64,000 nucleotides of DNA from Constrictibacter sp. MBR-5 (GCF_040549485.1 NZ_JBEPTK010000006.1:278553-342552); one strand, 5' to 3'; positions 50,241 to 60,408 are shown, counted from the first letter of the stretch. Notes: generated from the letters alone by a model not told the origin. Numbers and translations are program-made.

Positions 50241-50489
50241 ATGACCGACACCCTCCCCGACCGGCTCTGCAACAATCCGAAGAGCCCCTATCACGACGCC
50301 GAATTGCTGGAGCGCGGCGTCGGCATCCGCTTCAACGGCGCCGAGAAGACGAACGTCGAGGAATACTGCATCAGCGAGGGCTGGATCCGCGTGGCGGCGG
50401 GCAAGGCGCGCGACCGCGCCGGCAACCCGATGACGATCAAGCTCAACGGCAAGGTGGAACCGTACCTGCGCGATCCCGAGCCGGCCTGA
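50241..50489 (+). CDS. DUF3297 family protein
   Basis: 82 residues, acidic to neutral, cytoplasmic. The sequence DRLCNNPKSPYHDAELLERG, IRFNGAEKTNVEEYCISEGW and KARDRAGNPMTIKLNGKVEP is that of the DUF3297 family, which is common in proteobacteria and has no established role; some entries carry an unsupported peroxidase name. Stands alone, 92 bases after prfC. Confidence 0.8.
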   Translation: MTDTLPDRLCNNPKSPYHDAELLERGVGIRFNGAEKTNVEEYCISEGWIRVAAGKARDRAGNPMTIKLNGKVEPYLRDPEPA

Positions 50490-50600
50490 ACGAATCGCAT
50501 GCGGATGTGACGCCGCGCACCGTTCGTCCGCACGCGCGCACCTATGTACCGGCCGCCGGCGGCAGCGGCCTCGGCAGTCCAATCTTCTGCGGATGAGACC

Positions 50601-51017
50601 GTGCGCAAGATCCTGACCGTCGATACCCCCCGCATCCTGCTGGGCCTGCTGTTTCTCGTCGGCGCCATCGAAGGCTTCACCTTCATCTTCACCGGTAACC
50701 ATCTGATTCACCCGCCGACCTCGCCCGCGGGCGAGGCGTTCGAGCTGGCGCTGCAGCAGTCCGGCTTCGTCTGGCCGCTGGTGAAGACGGTTCATCTGGT
50801 CGGCGCGCTCTGCCTGCTCTCCAATCGCGCACCGGCTTTCGGTCTGGCGATCCTGCTGCCGGCGATCACGGTGATCGCGCTGTTCCATTTCGTGCTGAAT
50901 CCGGGCGGCATACCGATGGCCCTCGCCATGCTCGTCCTGACGGGCCTGTTGCTCGTCGCGTATCGCGACCGCTACCGGCCGCTGTTCGGACGCGGCGCAG
51001 CGGGTCGCTTCGCGTAG
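50601..51017 (+). CDS. DoxX-like membrane protein
   Basis: 138 residues with four hydrophobic helices: ILLGLLFLVGAIEGFTFIF, VWPLVKTVHLVGALCLL, FGLAILLPAITVIALFHFVL and IPMALAMLVLTGLLLVAY. Spacing and the SGFVWPLVK block fit the DoxX family of small inner-membrane proteins. GTG start with GGATGAG upstream; a start at 50544 is possible but lacks a ribosome site. Role unknown. Confidence 0.75.
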   Translation: MRKILTVDTPRILLGLLFLVGAIEGFTFIFTGNHLIHPPTSPAGEAFELALQQSGFVWPLVKTVHLVGALCLLSNRAPAFGLAILLPAITVIALFHFVLNPGGIPMALAMLVLTGLLLVAYRDRYRPLFGRGAAGRFA

Positions 51018-51074
51018 CATGCGTCCACGCCGGCACCGGCTCGACCAGGCTGCCCTGCAGGAAAGGATCCCGCC

Positions 51075-52253
51075 ATGACCACCGATCGGCGCAGGGCGAA
51101 ACAAGGTGGGCCGGCGTCGGAACCGCTGCCCTTCGAGCGCATCGCCCTTCTGCTCCAGGGCGGCGGTGCGCTCGGCGCCTTCCAGGCGGGCGTATATGAC
51201 GGACTGGCCCAGGCCGGGATCGAGCCCGACTGGGTCGCCGGAATATCGATCGGCGCGATCAACGCCGCCATCATCGCCGGCAATCCACCCGGCGAGCGCG
51301 TCGCCAAGCTGCGGTCGTTCTGGGACGGCGTGACGGGGCGCGCCTGGTGGGAGGCTGGCGGACACCGCAACCCGCTGCTGCCCCGGGGGGACGTGGCACG
51401 GACGCTGATGAACCAGGCGAGCGCCGGAATGGCACTCGCGACCGGAGCGAAGGGCTTCTTCGCGCCGCGCGTACCCTCCCCCTGGCTCGCCCCGGCGGGG
51501 ACCGAGGCCGCGACCAGCTACTACGACACCGCACCGCTCCGCGGCACGCTCGAGTCCCTCATCGACTTCGACCGGATCAACGCGGGCGCCATGCGCCTGA
51601 GCGTCGGGGCGGTCAACGTCCGCTCGGGCAACTTCGTCTACTTCGACACCGAGACGCACACGATCGGGCCGGAACACATCATGGCCAGCGGCGCGCTGCC
51701 GCCGGGCTTCCCGGCGGTCGAGATCGACGGCGAACACTACTGGGACGGCGGCATCGTCTCGAACACGCCGCTCGACTGGGTGCTCGACAGCGAGCCGCAG
51801 CGCGACACCCTGGCCTTCCAGGTCGACCTCTGGAGCGCCCGCGGCGAGATACCGCGCAATATCACCGAAGTGTCGACCCGGCAGAAGGAGATCCAGTACT
51901 CCAGCCGGACGCGCGCCAGCACGAACCGCTTCAAGCGGATCCAGCGCATGCGCTGCGCGCTGTCGAGCCTGCTCGACAAGCTGCCCGACGCATTGAAGGA
52001 CAGTCCCGAGGCCCGTCTGCTGGCGCCGGCCGCGAGCCACAAGACCTTCAACCTCATCCACCTGATCTACCGCTCGCAGAGCTACGAGGGCGATTCGAAG
52101 GACTACGAGTTCTCCAAGCTGAGCATGGAAGACCATTGGAAGGCGGGCTACACCGACACGGTGCGCACCCTGCGCCATCCCGAGGCGCTCACCCCGCCGA
52201 AGGACCTTGGCGGCGTCGTCACCTTCGACCTGCACACCCAGGGTCGCGACTAG
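51075..52253 (+). CDS. Patatin-like phospholipase with DUF3734
   Basis: 392 residues. Oxyanion loop QGGGALGAFQAG (28-39), nucleophile elbow GISIG with S58, and the catalytic Asp in YWDGGIVSNTP form the Ser-Asp dyad of patatin lipases. The C-terminal third (STRQKEIQYSSRTRASTNRF, IHLIYRSQSYEGDSKDYEFS) is the DUF3734 extension often found on relatives in polyhydroxybutyrate-producing bacteria. The 3-hydroxybutyrate dehydrogenase gene follows directly, so a role in storage-polymer or ketone-body turnover is plausible (inference). Confidence 0.88.
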   Translation: MTTDRRRAKQGGPASEPLPFERIALLLQGGGALGAFQAGVYDGLAQAGIEPDWVAGISIGAINAAIIAGNPPGERVAKLRSFWDGVTGRAWWEAGGHRNPLLPRGDVARTLMNQASAGMALATGAKGFFAPRVPSPWLAPAGTEAATSYYDTAPLRGTLESLIDFDRINAGAMRLSVGAVNVRSGNFVYFDTETHTIGPEHIMASGALPPGFPAVEIDGEHYWDGGIVSNTPLDWVLDSEPQRDTLAFQVDLWSARGEIPRNITEVSTRQKEIQYSSRTRASTNRFKRIQRMRCALSSLLDKLPDALKDSPEARLLAPAASHKTFNLIHLIYRSQSYEGDSKDYEFSKLSMEDHWKAGYTDTVRTLRHPEALTPPKDLGGVVTFDLHTQGRD

Positions 52254-52346
52254 CGGCCGCTTCGCAGATGCACAATATCCAGAAGACAGGCCCGCGAGGC
52301 CGGGCGTAGTCTGCGCCACCGCTCCTCAGGAACCGGAGAGCCAATC

Positions 52347-53126
52347 GTGCGGATCAAGGACAAGGTCGCCGTCGTCACTGGCGCCGCCAGCGGCATCGGC
52401 AAGGAGATCGCCCGTACCTTCGTCCGCGAGGGTGCCAAGGTCGTCATCGCCGACCTGAACAAGGACGGCGCGGTCGCGACCGCCGCCGAACTGGGCGGCG
52501 ACGCTGTCGCGCGCGGCGTGGCCATGGACGTGACGAACGAGGCCCAGGTCGATGCCGGCATCGACGAGGCCGCGGCCGCGTTCGGCGGCATCGACATCCT
52601 GGTCAGCAATGCAGGCATCCAGATCGTCTCGCCGATCGAGGAGTTCGACTACGCCAAGTGGAAGCTGCTGCTGGCGATCCACCTGGACGGCGCCTTCCTC
52701 ACGACGCGCGCCGCACTGCGCCACATGTACGCCCAGGGCCGCGGCGGCAGCGTCATCTACATGGGATCGGTCCACTCCAAGGAGGCGTCCGTCCTGAAGG
52801 CCCCCTACGTCACCGCCAAGCACGGCCTGATCGGCCTCGCCAAGGTCGTGGCCAAGGAAGGTGCAAAGCACGGCGTCCGCGCCAACGTCATCTGCCCCGG
52901 CTTCGTCCGCACGCCGCTGGTCGACAAGCAGATCCCCGAGCAGGCCAAAGAACTCGGCATCTCCAAAGAGGACGTCATCAAGAAGGTCATGCTGAAGGAA
53001 ACGGTCGACGGCGAGTTCACCACCGTCCAGGACGTCGCCGAGGCCGCCCTCTTCTTCGCCGGCTTCGAGTCGAACGCCCTGACCGGCCAGTCGCTGGTCG
53101 TCAGCCACGGCTGGTTCATGCAGTAG
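52347..53126 (+). CDS. bdhA: 3-hydroxybutyrate dehydrogenase
   Basis: 259-residue SDR enzyme oxidising 3-hydroxybutyrate to acetoacetate with NAD+. TGAASGIG (11-18), SNAG (87-90), catalytic S141, Y154 and K158, and the family blocks [21 protein letters not shown] and [19 protein letters not shown] start with CGGAGAG upstream. Follows the patatin gene, and is separated from the convergent amidase by only 24 bases. Confidence 0.94.
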   Translation: MRIKDKVAVVTGAASGIGKEIARTFVREGAKVVIADLNKDGAVATAAELGGDAVARGVAMDVTNEAQVDAGIDEAAAAFGGIDILVSNAGIQIVSPIEEFDYAKWKLLLAIHLDGAFLTTRAALRHMYAQGRGGSVIYMGSVHSKEASVLKAPYVTAKHGLIGLAKVVAKEGAKHGVRANVICPGFVRTPLVDKQIPEQAKELGISKEDVIKKVMLKETVDGEFTTVQDVAEAALFFAGFESNALTGQSLVVSHGWFMQ

Positions 53127-53128
53127 GC

Positions 53129-53148
53129 GGGGCGGCCGAGGCCGCCCC
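53129..53148. terminator. Bidirectional hairpin between bdhA and amidase
   Basis: GGGGCGGCC (53129-53137) pairs with GGCCGCCCC (53140-53148). It fills the 24 bases between the two convergent stop codons and has CCCCTTA beyond it on the plus strand. Confidence 0.55.
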
Positions 53149-53150
53149 CC

Positions 53151-54560
53151 TTACCAGGCCGGATCGATCGGCGTGTCCAGTCCGTGGCGCGCCTCGATCA
53201 CCTCGGCCGCGTCGAGGATGAGGTCTTCCCGGAAGCGCGGCCCGATCAGGTGGACGCCGAGCGGCAGGCCCTCGACCGATCCGACCGGGACCACCGCCGC
53301 CGGCATTCCGATCAGCGGCACCGCCGTCTGCACCCGCTGCGCCGTCATCGTCCGATCCATGCTCTCCGCGCTGTCGGTGTCGAAGCCGATGGCGAAGGGC
53401 GGCTCGGTGCTGACGGGCGTCAGGACGATGGGGTAGCGGTCGAGGAACAGCGTCCAGTCGCGGACATGCCTGCTGCGCTCCGCCAAGGCCTTCATATAGC
53501 CTTCGAGGTCGAGCGGCGGCTCCGACCCCGTCATGAAGCCGACCGAGCGTCTGGCGCCTTCGTCGCCCAGGTCCTGGATCGTCTGCCACTGCAGCATGCG
53601 GATGTCGGTCGCGACGAGCCGCCGCCAGAGCGCCGCCGCTTCGCCGATCGACGGCGGCTCCACCGCTTCCACCGCATAGCCAGCGTCGGCCAGCGCCTCG
53701 CCCGCGATCTTCACCGCTTCGGCAACCGCGGGATGAACGCCGAGCCCGGAGGGATCCGCGCAGAGGGCGACCCTGATCGGACGGGCCGCCGGCGGCCCGT
53801 CCATCGGCGCCGGCACGAACCAGGGATCGCGCGCATCCCGGCGCGCCATGGCGGCCAGCCCGATCCGCACGTCGCGCACCTTGCGCGCCAGCGGCCCCTG
53901 CACCGACATCAACTGCGCCGTCATCGGGCGCTCGCCCTGGACCGTCGGATTGTAGGCCGGCACGCGGCCGAAGCTCGGCCGGATTCCCGCCAGGCCACAG
54001 CAATAGGCAGGATAACGGACCGACCCGCCATAGTCGTTGCCGTGCGCCAGCGGACCGATGCCGGCCGCGGCTGCCGCCGCCGCGCCGCCGCTCGACCCGC
54101 CCGGCGTATGGCCGCGCGACCAGGGATTGAAGGTCCTGCCGCGCAGGTCGTTGTCCGTGTCCCAGCGCAGGCTGAAGGCGGGAGCATTGGTCCGGCCCAG
54201 GATGACGGCGCCCGCCGCCTTCCAGTTGGCCACCGGCGCACTGTCCGTGTCGGCGATCAGGTCCTTGTAGGCTACGACGCCGTTGGCGGTCGCACAGCCG
54301 GCCTGATCGACATTCTCCTTCATCGTGACCGGGACGCCGTGCAGCGGGCCCAGCACGTCGCCGCGCTTCACGGCGGCATCCGCGGCATCGGCGGCGGCGA
54401 GCGCCTGCTCGGGCATCGGCACCGTCACCGCGTTCAGCTTGCCGTTCACCGCCTCCATGCGGGCGAGACACGCCTCGGTAGCCTCACGACTGGAGATGCG
54501 GCGCGTGCGGATGCCCTGCGCCAGATCGACGGCGTCCCAGCGCCAGAGTGCGTCGCCCAT
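53151..54560 (-). CDS. Amidase signature family hydrolase
   Basis: 469 residues. The Ser-cisSer-Lys triad is visible: K81 in TMKENVDQ, S157 in GGSSGG and S180 in GNDYGGSVRYPA. The usual Asp/Thr-Gly of the signature (GSDTGGS) is Asn-Asp-Tyr-Gly-Gly here. It hydrolyses a carboxylic amide; the exact substrate is unknown, and GatA is unlikely because gatB and gatC are absent. GGGGAAGG precedes the ATG. Confidence 0.9.
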   Translation of the reverse strand: MGDALWRWDAVDLAQGIRTRRISSREATEACLARMEAVNGKLNAVTVPMPEQALAAADAADAAVKRGDVLGPLHGVPVTMKENVDQAGCATANGVVAYKDLIADTDSAPVANWKAAGAVILGRTNAPAFSLRWDTDNDLRGRTFNPWSRGHTPGGSSGGAAAAAAAGIGPLAHGNDYGGSVRYPAYCCGLAGIRPSFGRVPAYNPTVQGERPMTAQLMSVQGPLARKVRDVRIGLAAMARRDARDPWFVPAPMDGPPAARPIRVALCADPSGLGVHPAVAEAVKIAGEALADAGYAVEAVEPPSIGEAAALWRRLVATDIRMLQWQTIQDLGDEGARRSVGFMTGSEPPLDLEGYMKALAERSRHVRDWTLFLDRYPIVLTPVSTEPPFAIGFDTDSAESMDRTMTAQRVQTAVPLIGMPAAVVPVGSVEGLPLGVHLIGPRFREDLILDAAEVIEARHGLDTPIDPAW

Positions 54561-54670
54561 GCCTTCCCCCGCTCGAATGAGCGGGAATGCTGACGCACAC
54601 CGGCGGGCATGTCCACGAAAACGCCCGGGACCCGCGCCATATTCGCGTACCGGCGGCCCTTCGGCGCGTG

Positions 54671-54865
54671 CTAGCGCCCGCGCGTCGCGAGGGCGGCTTC
54701 CAGCTTCCGCACGGCGGTCTTTTCCAGCATCCACGCCGGACTGTGGACCGAGCCGACGATGCAGACCTCGATAAGCGTCGCCGGGTCGCACGCCGAAACC
54801 TTCACCGCGCTGCCGAGGCGAAGAAACTCGATGATATAGTCCTTGTCCTGGTCGGGCGACCGCAT
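54671..54865 (-). CDS. Small DUF6898-like protein
   Basis: 64 residues. [19 protein letters not shown], then [11 protein letters not shown], then an amphipathic end [14 protein letters not shown]. This resembles the short alphaproteobacterial DUF6898 family (recalled, not searched). Start at 54865 chosen because the homologous part begins there. Upstream of the amidase gene and possibly co-transcribed, with 110 bases between. Confidence 0.6.
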   Translation of the reverse strand: MRSPDQDKDYIIEFLRLGSAVKVSACDPATLIEVCIVGSVHSPAWMLEKTAVRKLEAALATRGR

Positions 54866-54969
54866 GCCGCTTTTCCTTGGCTGCGACCGGTGTTCCCTGC
54901 CGGTCGGCACCGCTATATAAGCCCGCAGCTTTCGGCGGGATTAACGACCGCCCAACGACGGAGACCGAG

Positions 54970-56196
54970 ATGTCCAGCGCGACGGCCGCAAAGGCAGACA
55001 CCAGCAGCCCCGCCCAGAAGGCCAAGCTGGCCCCGTTCACCTGGGAGGATCCGTTTCTGCTCTCCGAGCAGCTGACCGAGGACGAGCGGATCGTTCAGGA
55101 CAGCGCCCGCCGCTACTGCCAGGAGAACCTCTTCCCCGGCGTGCTGATGGCCCACCGGAACGAGACGTTCGACCGGAAGACCTTCCTGGAGCTGGGAGCA
55201 AACGGCTTCCTCGGCATCGGCATCGAGGGCTATGGCTGCCCCGGCGGCAGCCATGTGATGTATGGCCTGATCGCCCGCGAGGTCGAGCGCGTCGACAGCG
55301 CCTATCGCTCGGCGATGAGCGTCCAGTCCAGCCTCGTGATGTTCCCGATCTACAGCTACGGCTCGGAAGAACAGCGCGAGAAGTATCTGCCGAAGCTGGC
55401 GTCCGGCGAATGGGTCGGCTGCTTCGGCCTGACCGAGCCCGACAGCGGGTCGGACGCGGGCGGGATGAAGACACGCGCCACCAAGGTCGACGGCGGCTGG
55501 CGCCTGAACGGCGCCAAGATGTGGATTACCTCCTCGCCGATCGCCGACGTCGCGGTGGTCTGGGCAAAGACCGAGGACGACACGATCCGCGGCTTCATCG
55601 TCGAGCGCGGCTATGAGGGCTTCAAGACGCCGAAGATCGAGGGCAAGTTCTCGCTGCGCGCCTCGCCGACCGGCGAGATCGTGCTGGAGAACGTCTTCGT
55701 TCCCGACGAGAACCTCCTGCCCAACGTGCGCGGCCTCGGCGGCCCGTTCGGCTGCCTCAACAAGGCGCGCTACGGCATCGCCTGGGGTGCCATGGGTGCG
55801 GCGGAGTTCTGCTGGCACGCCGCCCGCCAGTACACGCTCGACCGCAAGGCCTTCGGCCGCCCGCTCGCCGCGACGCAGCTGATCCAGAAGAAGCTGGCCG
55901 ACATGCAGACCGAGATCGCGCTGGGCTTCCAGGCGGCGCTGCGCGTCGGCCGGATGCTCGACGAGCACATCGCCGCCCCGGAGGCGATCTCGCTGATCAA
56001 GCGCAACAATTGTGGCAAGGCGCTCGATATCGCGCGCGCCGCCCGCGACATGCACGGCGGCAACGGCGTGGCGGACGAATACCACGTCATCCGTCACGTG
56101 ATTAACCTGGAGGCCGTGAACACCTACGAGGGCACGCACGACGTGCACGCCCTGATCCTGGGCCGCGCCCAGACGGGCATCCAGGCGTTCGGCTGA
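54970..56196 (+). CDS. gcdH: Glutaryl-CoA dehydrogenase
   Basis: 408-residue FAD enzyme that oxidises and decarboxylates glutaryl-CoA to crotonyl-CoA in lysine/tryptophan breakdown. Features include [18 protein letters not shown] at the N terminus, [31 protein letters not shown] (the glutaryl-binding Arg region) and the catalytic Glu387 in [24 protein letters not shown] precedes the ATG. A convergent terminator hairpin follows. Confidence 0.95.
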   Translation: MSSATAAKADTSSPAQKAKLAPFTWEDPFLLSEQLTEDERIVQDSARRYCQENLFPGVLMAHRNETFDRKTFLELGANGFLGIGIEGYGCPGGSHVMYGLIAREVERVDSAYRSAMSVQSSLVMFPIYSYGSEEQREKYLPKLASGEWVGCFGLTEPDSGSDAGGMKTRATKVDGGWRLNGAKMWITSSPIADVAVVWAKTEDDTIRGFIVERGYEGFKTPKIEGKFSLRASPTGEIVLENVFVPDENLLPNVRGLGGPFGCLNKARYGIAWGAMGAAEFCWHAARQYTLDRKAFGRPLAATQLIQKKLADMQTEIALGFQAALRVGRMLDEHIAAPEAISLIKRNNCGKALDIARAARDMHGGNGVADEYHVIRHVINLEAVNTYEGTHDVHALILGRAQTGIQAFG

Positions 56197-56209
56197 TCCT
56201 TCGATCGAT

Positions 56210-56235
56210 GCGGGCCGGCCTTCGCGCCGGCCCGC
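56210..56235. terminator. Hairpin between gcdH and tauE-like gene
   Basis: GCGGGCCGGC (56210-56219) pairs perfectly with GCCGGCCCGC (56226-56235) over six bases. It lies between convergent stops and can serve both. Confidence 0.6.
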
Positions 56236-56241
56236 TGTCGC

Positions 56242-57060
56242 TCAGAGCAGGCCCCAGAACATCCGCGCTGCGGTGAGCAGCAGGAACAACGCGAAGAGCC
56301 GACGCAGCACGATCGGCGATGCGGCATGCGCCAGCCTCGCCCCCCAGGGTGCCGCCGCGGTACTCAGCGGCGTGATGAGCACCACGCCCAGAATGCTCAC
56401 GAAGCCGATGCTCAGTTCCGGCAAGGCCTCGTCGCCCCAGCCCGACAGCATGAAGCCGAACGTCGCCGGCACGGCGATGATGAAGCCGATCGCCGCCGCG
56501 GTCCCGACCGCCTTGTGCACCGGATAGCCGCAGGCGCTCATGAACGGCACGCCCAGGGTGCCACCGCCGATACCCATCATCGCCGACACCGCACCCATGG
56601 CCGCGCCCGAAGCGGCCTTGCCCGCGCCCCGCGGCAGCCCGTCGCGCAGGCGGAAGTCGGGCTTCGTCGTCGCCATGAAGATCGACACGAACAGCGCGAC
56701 GCAGGCGAAGACCGCGATCAGCACCGCGCTGCGCACATAGCCGGCGACGGCGGTTCCGGCGAGCGTGCCCAGCAGGATCCAGATCCACCACGACTTCAGC
56801 AGGTCCCAGTCGACCGCGCCGCGCCGGTTGTGTGCCCTGGTAGAGATCGCCGAGGTGGCGACGATGGTGGTCAGCGAAGTGCCCACCGCCAGATGCATGC
56901 GGATCGACGGGTCCACGTCGATCAGCGCGAACATCTGGAACAGCACCGGCACGATGACGATGCCGCCACCGACGCCGAGCAGTCCGGCGAGGATACCGGC
57001 GACGACGCCGGTCATCGCCAGGATCGCGGCGAGTTCGAGGAGCGTGATCAGGTCGGGCAT
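56242..57060 (-). CDS. TauE/SafE-family sulfite exporter-like permease
   Basis: 272 residues, about eight membrane helices arranged as two repeats. Each repeat begins with the family motif: GVVAGILAGLLGVGGGIVIVP near residue 20 and AVSAMMGIGGGTLGVPFM near 160. The family exports organosulfur compounds or sulfite, but most members are uncharacterised. Start MPDLITLLELAAIL chosen at 57060; a further ATG is 27 bases upstream. It is divergent from the small gene at 57207. Confidence 0.88.
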   Translation of the reverse strand: MPDLITLLELAAILAMTGVVAGILAGLLGVGGGIVIVPVLFQMFALIDVDPSIRMHLAVGTSLTTIVATSAISTRAHNRRGAVDWDLLKSWWIWILLGTLAGTAVAGYVRSAVLIAVFACVALFVSIFMATTKPDFRLRDGLPRGAGKAASGAAMGAVSAMMGIGGGTLGVPFMSACGYPVHKAVGTAAAIGFIIAVPATFGFMLSGWGDEALPELSIGFVSILGVVLITPLSTAAAPWGARLAHAASPIVLRRLFALFLLLTAARMFWGLL

Positions 57061-57206
57061 AGACGGCACCGGAGCGGCGGGGAACAATCGCGGAGCAGCA
57101 TGAGGTTACTGACACACTAGCAATGAAGGGGCCATGTTCGTCTCCGGACGATGAGGCCGCCGCGGCGACCTGCTATCCTTCATCACCGGCATGTGGAGGT
57201 ACCGCC

Positions 57207-57488
57207 ATGACCGATCCGACGTCATCACTGGTGCTCGACTTGGTGGAATGGGTCGCGGCACGCCCGCGGACCTATGCCGAGGTCATGGAGGCGTGGCGAA
57301 CGTCCTGCCCGCGCCTCACGGTCTGGGAGGACGCTCTCGACGGCGGGCTGCTTATCCGTACCGCCCTTCCCGGCGCGCCTCCCGGCGTGGCGGTCACGCG
57401 GGCCGGCTTCGACGCGCTCGCACGCGCGGGCCGGTCGCCGCTCGCGCCCGCACGGCGGCCGATGTCCCGGGCCGCCGCCTCAGCGTAG
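57207..57488 (+). CDS. Conserved small hypothetical protein
   Basis: 93 residues. Helical N-terminal part (SLVLDLVEWVAARPRTYAEVM, then EAWRTSCPRLTVWEDALDGG), then TRAGFDALARAG and a basic Pro/Ala-rich tail. The pattern recalls small winged-helix-like hypotheticals of alphaproteobacteria, but I cannot name a family. GTGGAGG precedes the ATG. Its last nine bases overlap the 3' end of the convergent acyl-CoA dehydrogenase. Confidence 0.65.
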   Translation: MTDPTSSLVLDLVEWVAARPRTYAEVMEAWRTSCPRLTVWEDALDGGLLIRTALPGAPPGVAVTRAGFDALARAGRSPLAPARRPMSRAAASA

Positions 57489-58640
57489 CCCCAACCCCCG
57501 GGCGATGATGCCGCGCAGGACCTCCCGCGTGCCGCCCTGGATCGTCAGCTTCGGCGCGATCAGCGTGTTGAACGCCATCGTCTCGGCGTAGCCGCTGGCA
57601 TTCGCCGAGGTCGCGGCGTCGCTCGGCGCCAGCAGAAGCCGTGCCTTGCGGGGAAGCGCCTGCTCCCAGTTCGTCCCCAGGTCCTTGACCACCGCCGCCT
57701 CGACCGACGGCGCCTGCCCCGCCTGAAGCATCCCGGCGACCGAGACGGACATGCGCCGCAGCGTCTTCAGGTGCGCGATCTCGCGCCCGATGCCTTCGGC
57801 AACGCGGTCGGACGGCGCCGCGCCGACCGCGCGGACCAGTTCGGTCAACACCGGCAGGGTCTCCAGGATGCGGTCCGGCCCGCTCCGCTCGTAGGCGAGT
57901 TCGTCGGTGGCCTGCTTCCACGCCATGTCCTTCTCGCCGATCAGATGGCTGTCGGGCACGAAGACGTCGTCGAAGACGACCTCGTTGAAATCGGCATGGC
58001 CGGTGATGTTGCGGATCGGCTGGACCTTGATCCCCGGCGTCGTCATGTCGACGAGGAACTGGGAAAGCCCGTGCCGCCGATTCTCGCTCGTCGACGGCGA
58101 CGTGCGGAAGAGGCCGATCATCCAGTTCGCGTTGTGCGCGCCGGACGTCCAGATCTTGCGGCCGTTGATCAGCCAGCCGCCGTCCGTCTTCGTCGCCCTG
58201 GTCGACGCGGCGAAGACGTCCGAGCCGGAGTTTGGCTCCGACAGGCCGATGCAGAAATACGCCTCGCCGCTCAGGATCTTCGGGATGACCTTCCGCTTGG
58301 CCTCCTCCGTCCCGTATTTCAGGATGACGGGGCCGCTCTGCCGGTCGGCGACCCAATGGCCGCTGACCGGCGCACGGTGCGCCAGCATCTCCTCGATCAT
58401 CACATAGCGCTCGAGGTGGCTGCGCCCGCCGCCGCCATGCGCCTTCGGCCATGTCATGCCGATCCAGCCGCGCGCACCGACCCGGCGGCTGAATTCCGGC
58501 GAATAGGACGATTTGCGTTCGGCACCGGACGTGAAGGTGCCGCGGTCGATCTCCTCGCGCAGGAACTGGCGTACCTCGGCGCGCAGCGCCTGCGCTTCGG
58601 GCGGCAGGGTGATCGGGTCGAACTTGAAGCTGTAGGACAT
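57480..58640 (-). CDS. Acyl-CoA dehydrogenase (paralog of 25173-26333)
   Basis: 386 residues, the same length and layout as the gene at 25173: FREEIDRGTF-type N terminus, CIGLSEPNSGSDVFA, GRKIWTSGAHNANWMIGLFRTSP, and the end TIQGGTREVLRGIIARGLGLR. About half of residues agree by eye, including the distinctive HWVADRQSGPVIL stretch. Unlike its paralog, no partner subunit is adjacent. Thirteen bases follow the GMC oxidoreductase start side, so both may be co-transcribed, with the GMC gene downstream in sequence but upstream in transcription. Substrate unknown. Confidence 0.88.
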   Translation of the reverse strand: MSYSFKFDPITLPPEAQALRAEVRQFLREEIDRGTFTSGAERKSSYSPEFSRRVGARGWIGMTWPKAHGGGGRSHLERYVMIEEMLAHRAPVSGHWVADRQSGPVILKYGTEEAKRKVIPKILSGEAYFCIGLSEPNSGSDVFAASTRATKTDGGWLINGRKIWTSGAHNANWMIGLFRTSPSTSENRRHGLSQFLVDMTTPGIKVQPIRNITGHADFNEVVFDDVFVPDSHLIGEKDMAWKQATDELAYERSGPDRILETLPVLTELVRAVGAAPSDRVAEGIGREIAHLKTLRRMSVSVAGMLQAGQAPSVEAAVVKDLGTNWEQALPRKARLLLAPSDAATSANASGYAETMAFNTLIAPKLTIQGGTREVLRGIIARGLGLR

Positions 58641-58653
58641 GGCGGCCCCTCCC

Positions 58654-60285
58654 TCAGGCGGCCGCTTTCGCGGCTCCCGTCTTGGCGGCGGCCTTGATCA
58701 TGTCGGCGCCCTTTTCGCCGATCATGATCGCCGCCGCGTTCGTGTTGCCGGAAACGAGCGTCGGCATGATCGATGCGTCGACGACGCGCAGGCCGTCGAT
58801 GCCGTGCACGCGCAACTGGTCGTCGACGACCGCCATCGGGTCGCTGCCCATCTTGCAGGTACCGATCGGGTGATAGACCGTCTGGCCGTTGATCCGTGCC
58901 CAGTCCAGCCAGTCGGCGTCGCTCTGGCATGCGGGGCCAGGGTTCATCTCGAAGGCGCGATACTTGTCCATGCGCGGATTCTCGATGATCCGGCGCGCGA
59001 TCTTCATGCCGGCGATGAGGCAGTCCCGGTCGCCCTGTTCGGCCAGGAAGTTCGGCCGGATGGCCGGTGCTGCGAGCGGATCCGCCGACTTGATGTGGAT
59101 GCTGCCCTTCGATTCGGGCCGGAGCTGACAGACCGCGACGGTCATGCCCGGCTCGCGATCCAGCTTCCGGTCGGCCGCCGTCGCGTAGCTGGCATGGGCG
59201 AAGTGGTACTGGATGTCAGGGCTGGCGAGTTCCGGCCGCGTCTTCACGAAGCCGTACACGATGCCGGCGGTGAAGGTCAGGATACCGCGGCCGGTGGTGT
59301 AGTATTTCACCAGTTCCTTCAGGAAGTTCACGCCGCGCGTCTGCTCGTTCAGCGTGATCGGCAGCTTCACGCGCCAGTTCATCCGGGTCGCGTAGTGATC
59401 GCGATAGTTCTCGCCCACGCCGGGCAGCGCGTGCCGGACCTCGATGCCCAGCCCCTTGAGGCGCTCCGGCTGCCCGATCCCCGACAGTTCGAGAATCTGC
59501 GGCGACTGCACCGCGCCCGCGGCCAGCACGACCTCGCCGGCGCAGCGGGCCTCCCGCCTGGCGCCGTTCTGCACATAGGCCACGCCGACACAGCGTTTGC
59601 CGTCGAACAGCAGGCCCGTCGCCTGGGCGTTCGTCTCGACACGCAGGTTGGGGCGGCTGCGCGCCGGCTCCAGGAACGCCTTCGCAGTGGACCAGCGCTT
59701 GCCGTCTTTCTGGGTGCACTGATAGTAGCCGAAGCCTTCCTGGTCGCCGTTGTTGTAGTCCGGATTGCGCTTCCACCCTTCGCCTTCGCCGGCGTCGATG
59801 AAGGCGTCCAGCAGTTCGTGGCGCTCGTACATCTCCACCACGTTCAGCGGACCGCTCTTGCCGCGCGTGTCGTCGCTCTGCCCCTCGTAATGCTCGGACT
59901 TGCGGAAGTAGGGCAGCACCGATTCCCAGGACCAGCCGCGGTTGCCCAGCTGCGACCAGGTGTCGTAGTCGAGCGACTGGCCGCGCACGTAGAGCATGCC
60001 GTTGATCGAACTCGACCCGCCCAGCGTCTTGCCGCGCGGGATGGGGATAGACCGGCCCTTCACATTGTCCTCGGGCTCGGTGGCGAAGCACCAGTTGTAG
60101 CCCTTGTGGTTCAGCAGCTTGGAGAAGCCGACCGGCACGTGGATCCACATGCTGTCGTCCTTGCCGCCGGCTTCGAGCAGGAGGACCCGCATGGACGGAT
60201 CCTCGCTGAGGCGCGCGGCGAGCACGCAGCCGGCCGAGCCGGCGCCGACGACGATATAGTCATAGGTGGAGGACTGGTCGGCCAT
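58654..60285 (-). CDS. GMC-family oxidoreductase, choline dehydrogenase-like
   Basis: 543-residue FAD alcohol dehydrogenase. FAD motif VVGAGSAGCVLAARLSEDP at about 12-30, second signature PRGKTLGGSSSINGMLYVRG, and C-terminal active-site His in YHPIGTCKMG with the Asn in VSGNTNAAAIMIGEKGADMI. Similar to BetA, but no betaine operon genes (betB, betI) are nearby, so an alcohol other than choline is equally possible. GGGAG eight bases before the ATG. Likely transcribed with the acyl-CoA dehydrogenase just downstream. Confidence 0.9.
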   Translation of the reverse strand: MADQSSTYDYIVVGAGSAGCVLAARLSEDPSMRVLLLEAGGKDDSMWIHVPVGFSKLLNHKGYNWCFATEPEDNVKGRSIPIPRGKTLGGSSSINGMLYVRGQSLDYDTWSQLGNRGWSWESVLPYFRKSEHYEGQSDDTRGKSGPLNVVEMYERHELLDAFIDAGEGEGWKRNPDYNNGDQEGFGYYQCTQKDGKRWSTAKAFLEPARSRPNLRVETNAQATGLLFDGKRCVGVAYVQNGARREARCAGEVVLAAGAVQSPQILELSGIGQPERLKGLGIEVRHALPGVGENYRDHYATRMNWRVKLPITLNEQTRGVNFLKELVKYYTTGRGILTFTAGIVYGFVKTRPELASPDIQYHFAHASYATAADRKLDREPGMTVAVCQLRPESKGSIHIKSADPLAAPAIRPNFLAEQGDRDCLIAGMKIARRIIENPRMDKYRAFEMNPGPACQSDADWLDWARINGQTVYHPIGTCKMGSDPMAVVDDQLRVHGIDGLRVVDASIMPTLVSGNTNAAAIMIGEKGADMIKAAAKTGAAKAAA

Positions 60286-60408
60286 CTTGGAACTCCCACA
60301 GCAGGCAGGCGCCTTGGTGCACCTTTGCGCGGAAGCATAGACCGGAAGATCGGCGGAGTGGGAGAGGCCCCGAGCGGTTGCTCCCCCCCCCACTACTCCA
60401 GTTCGGCG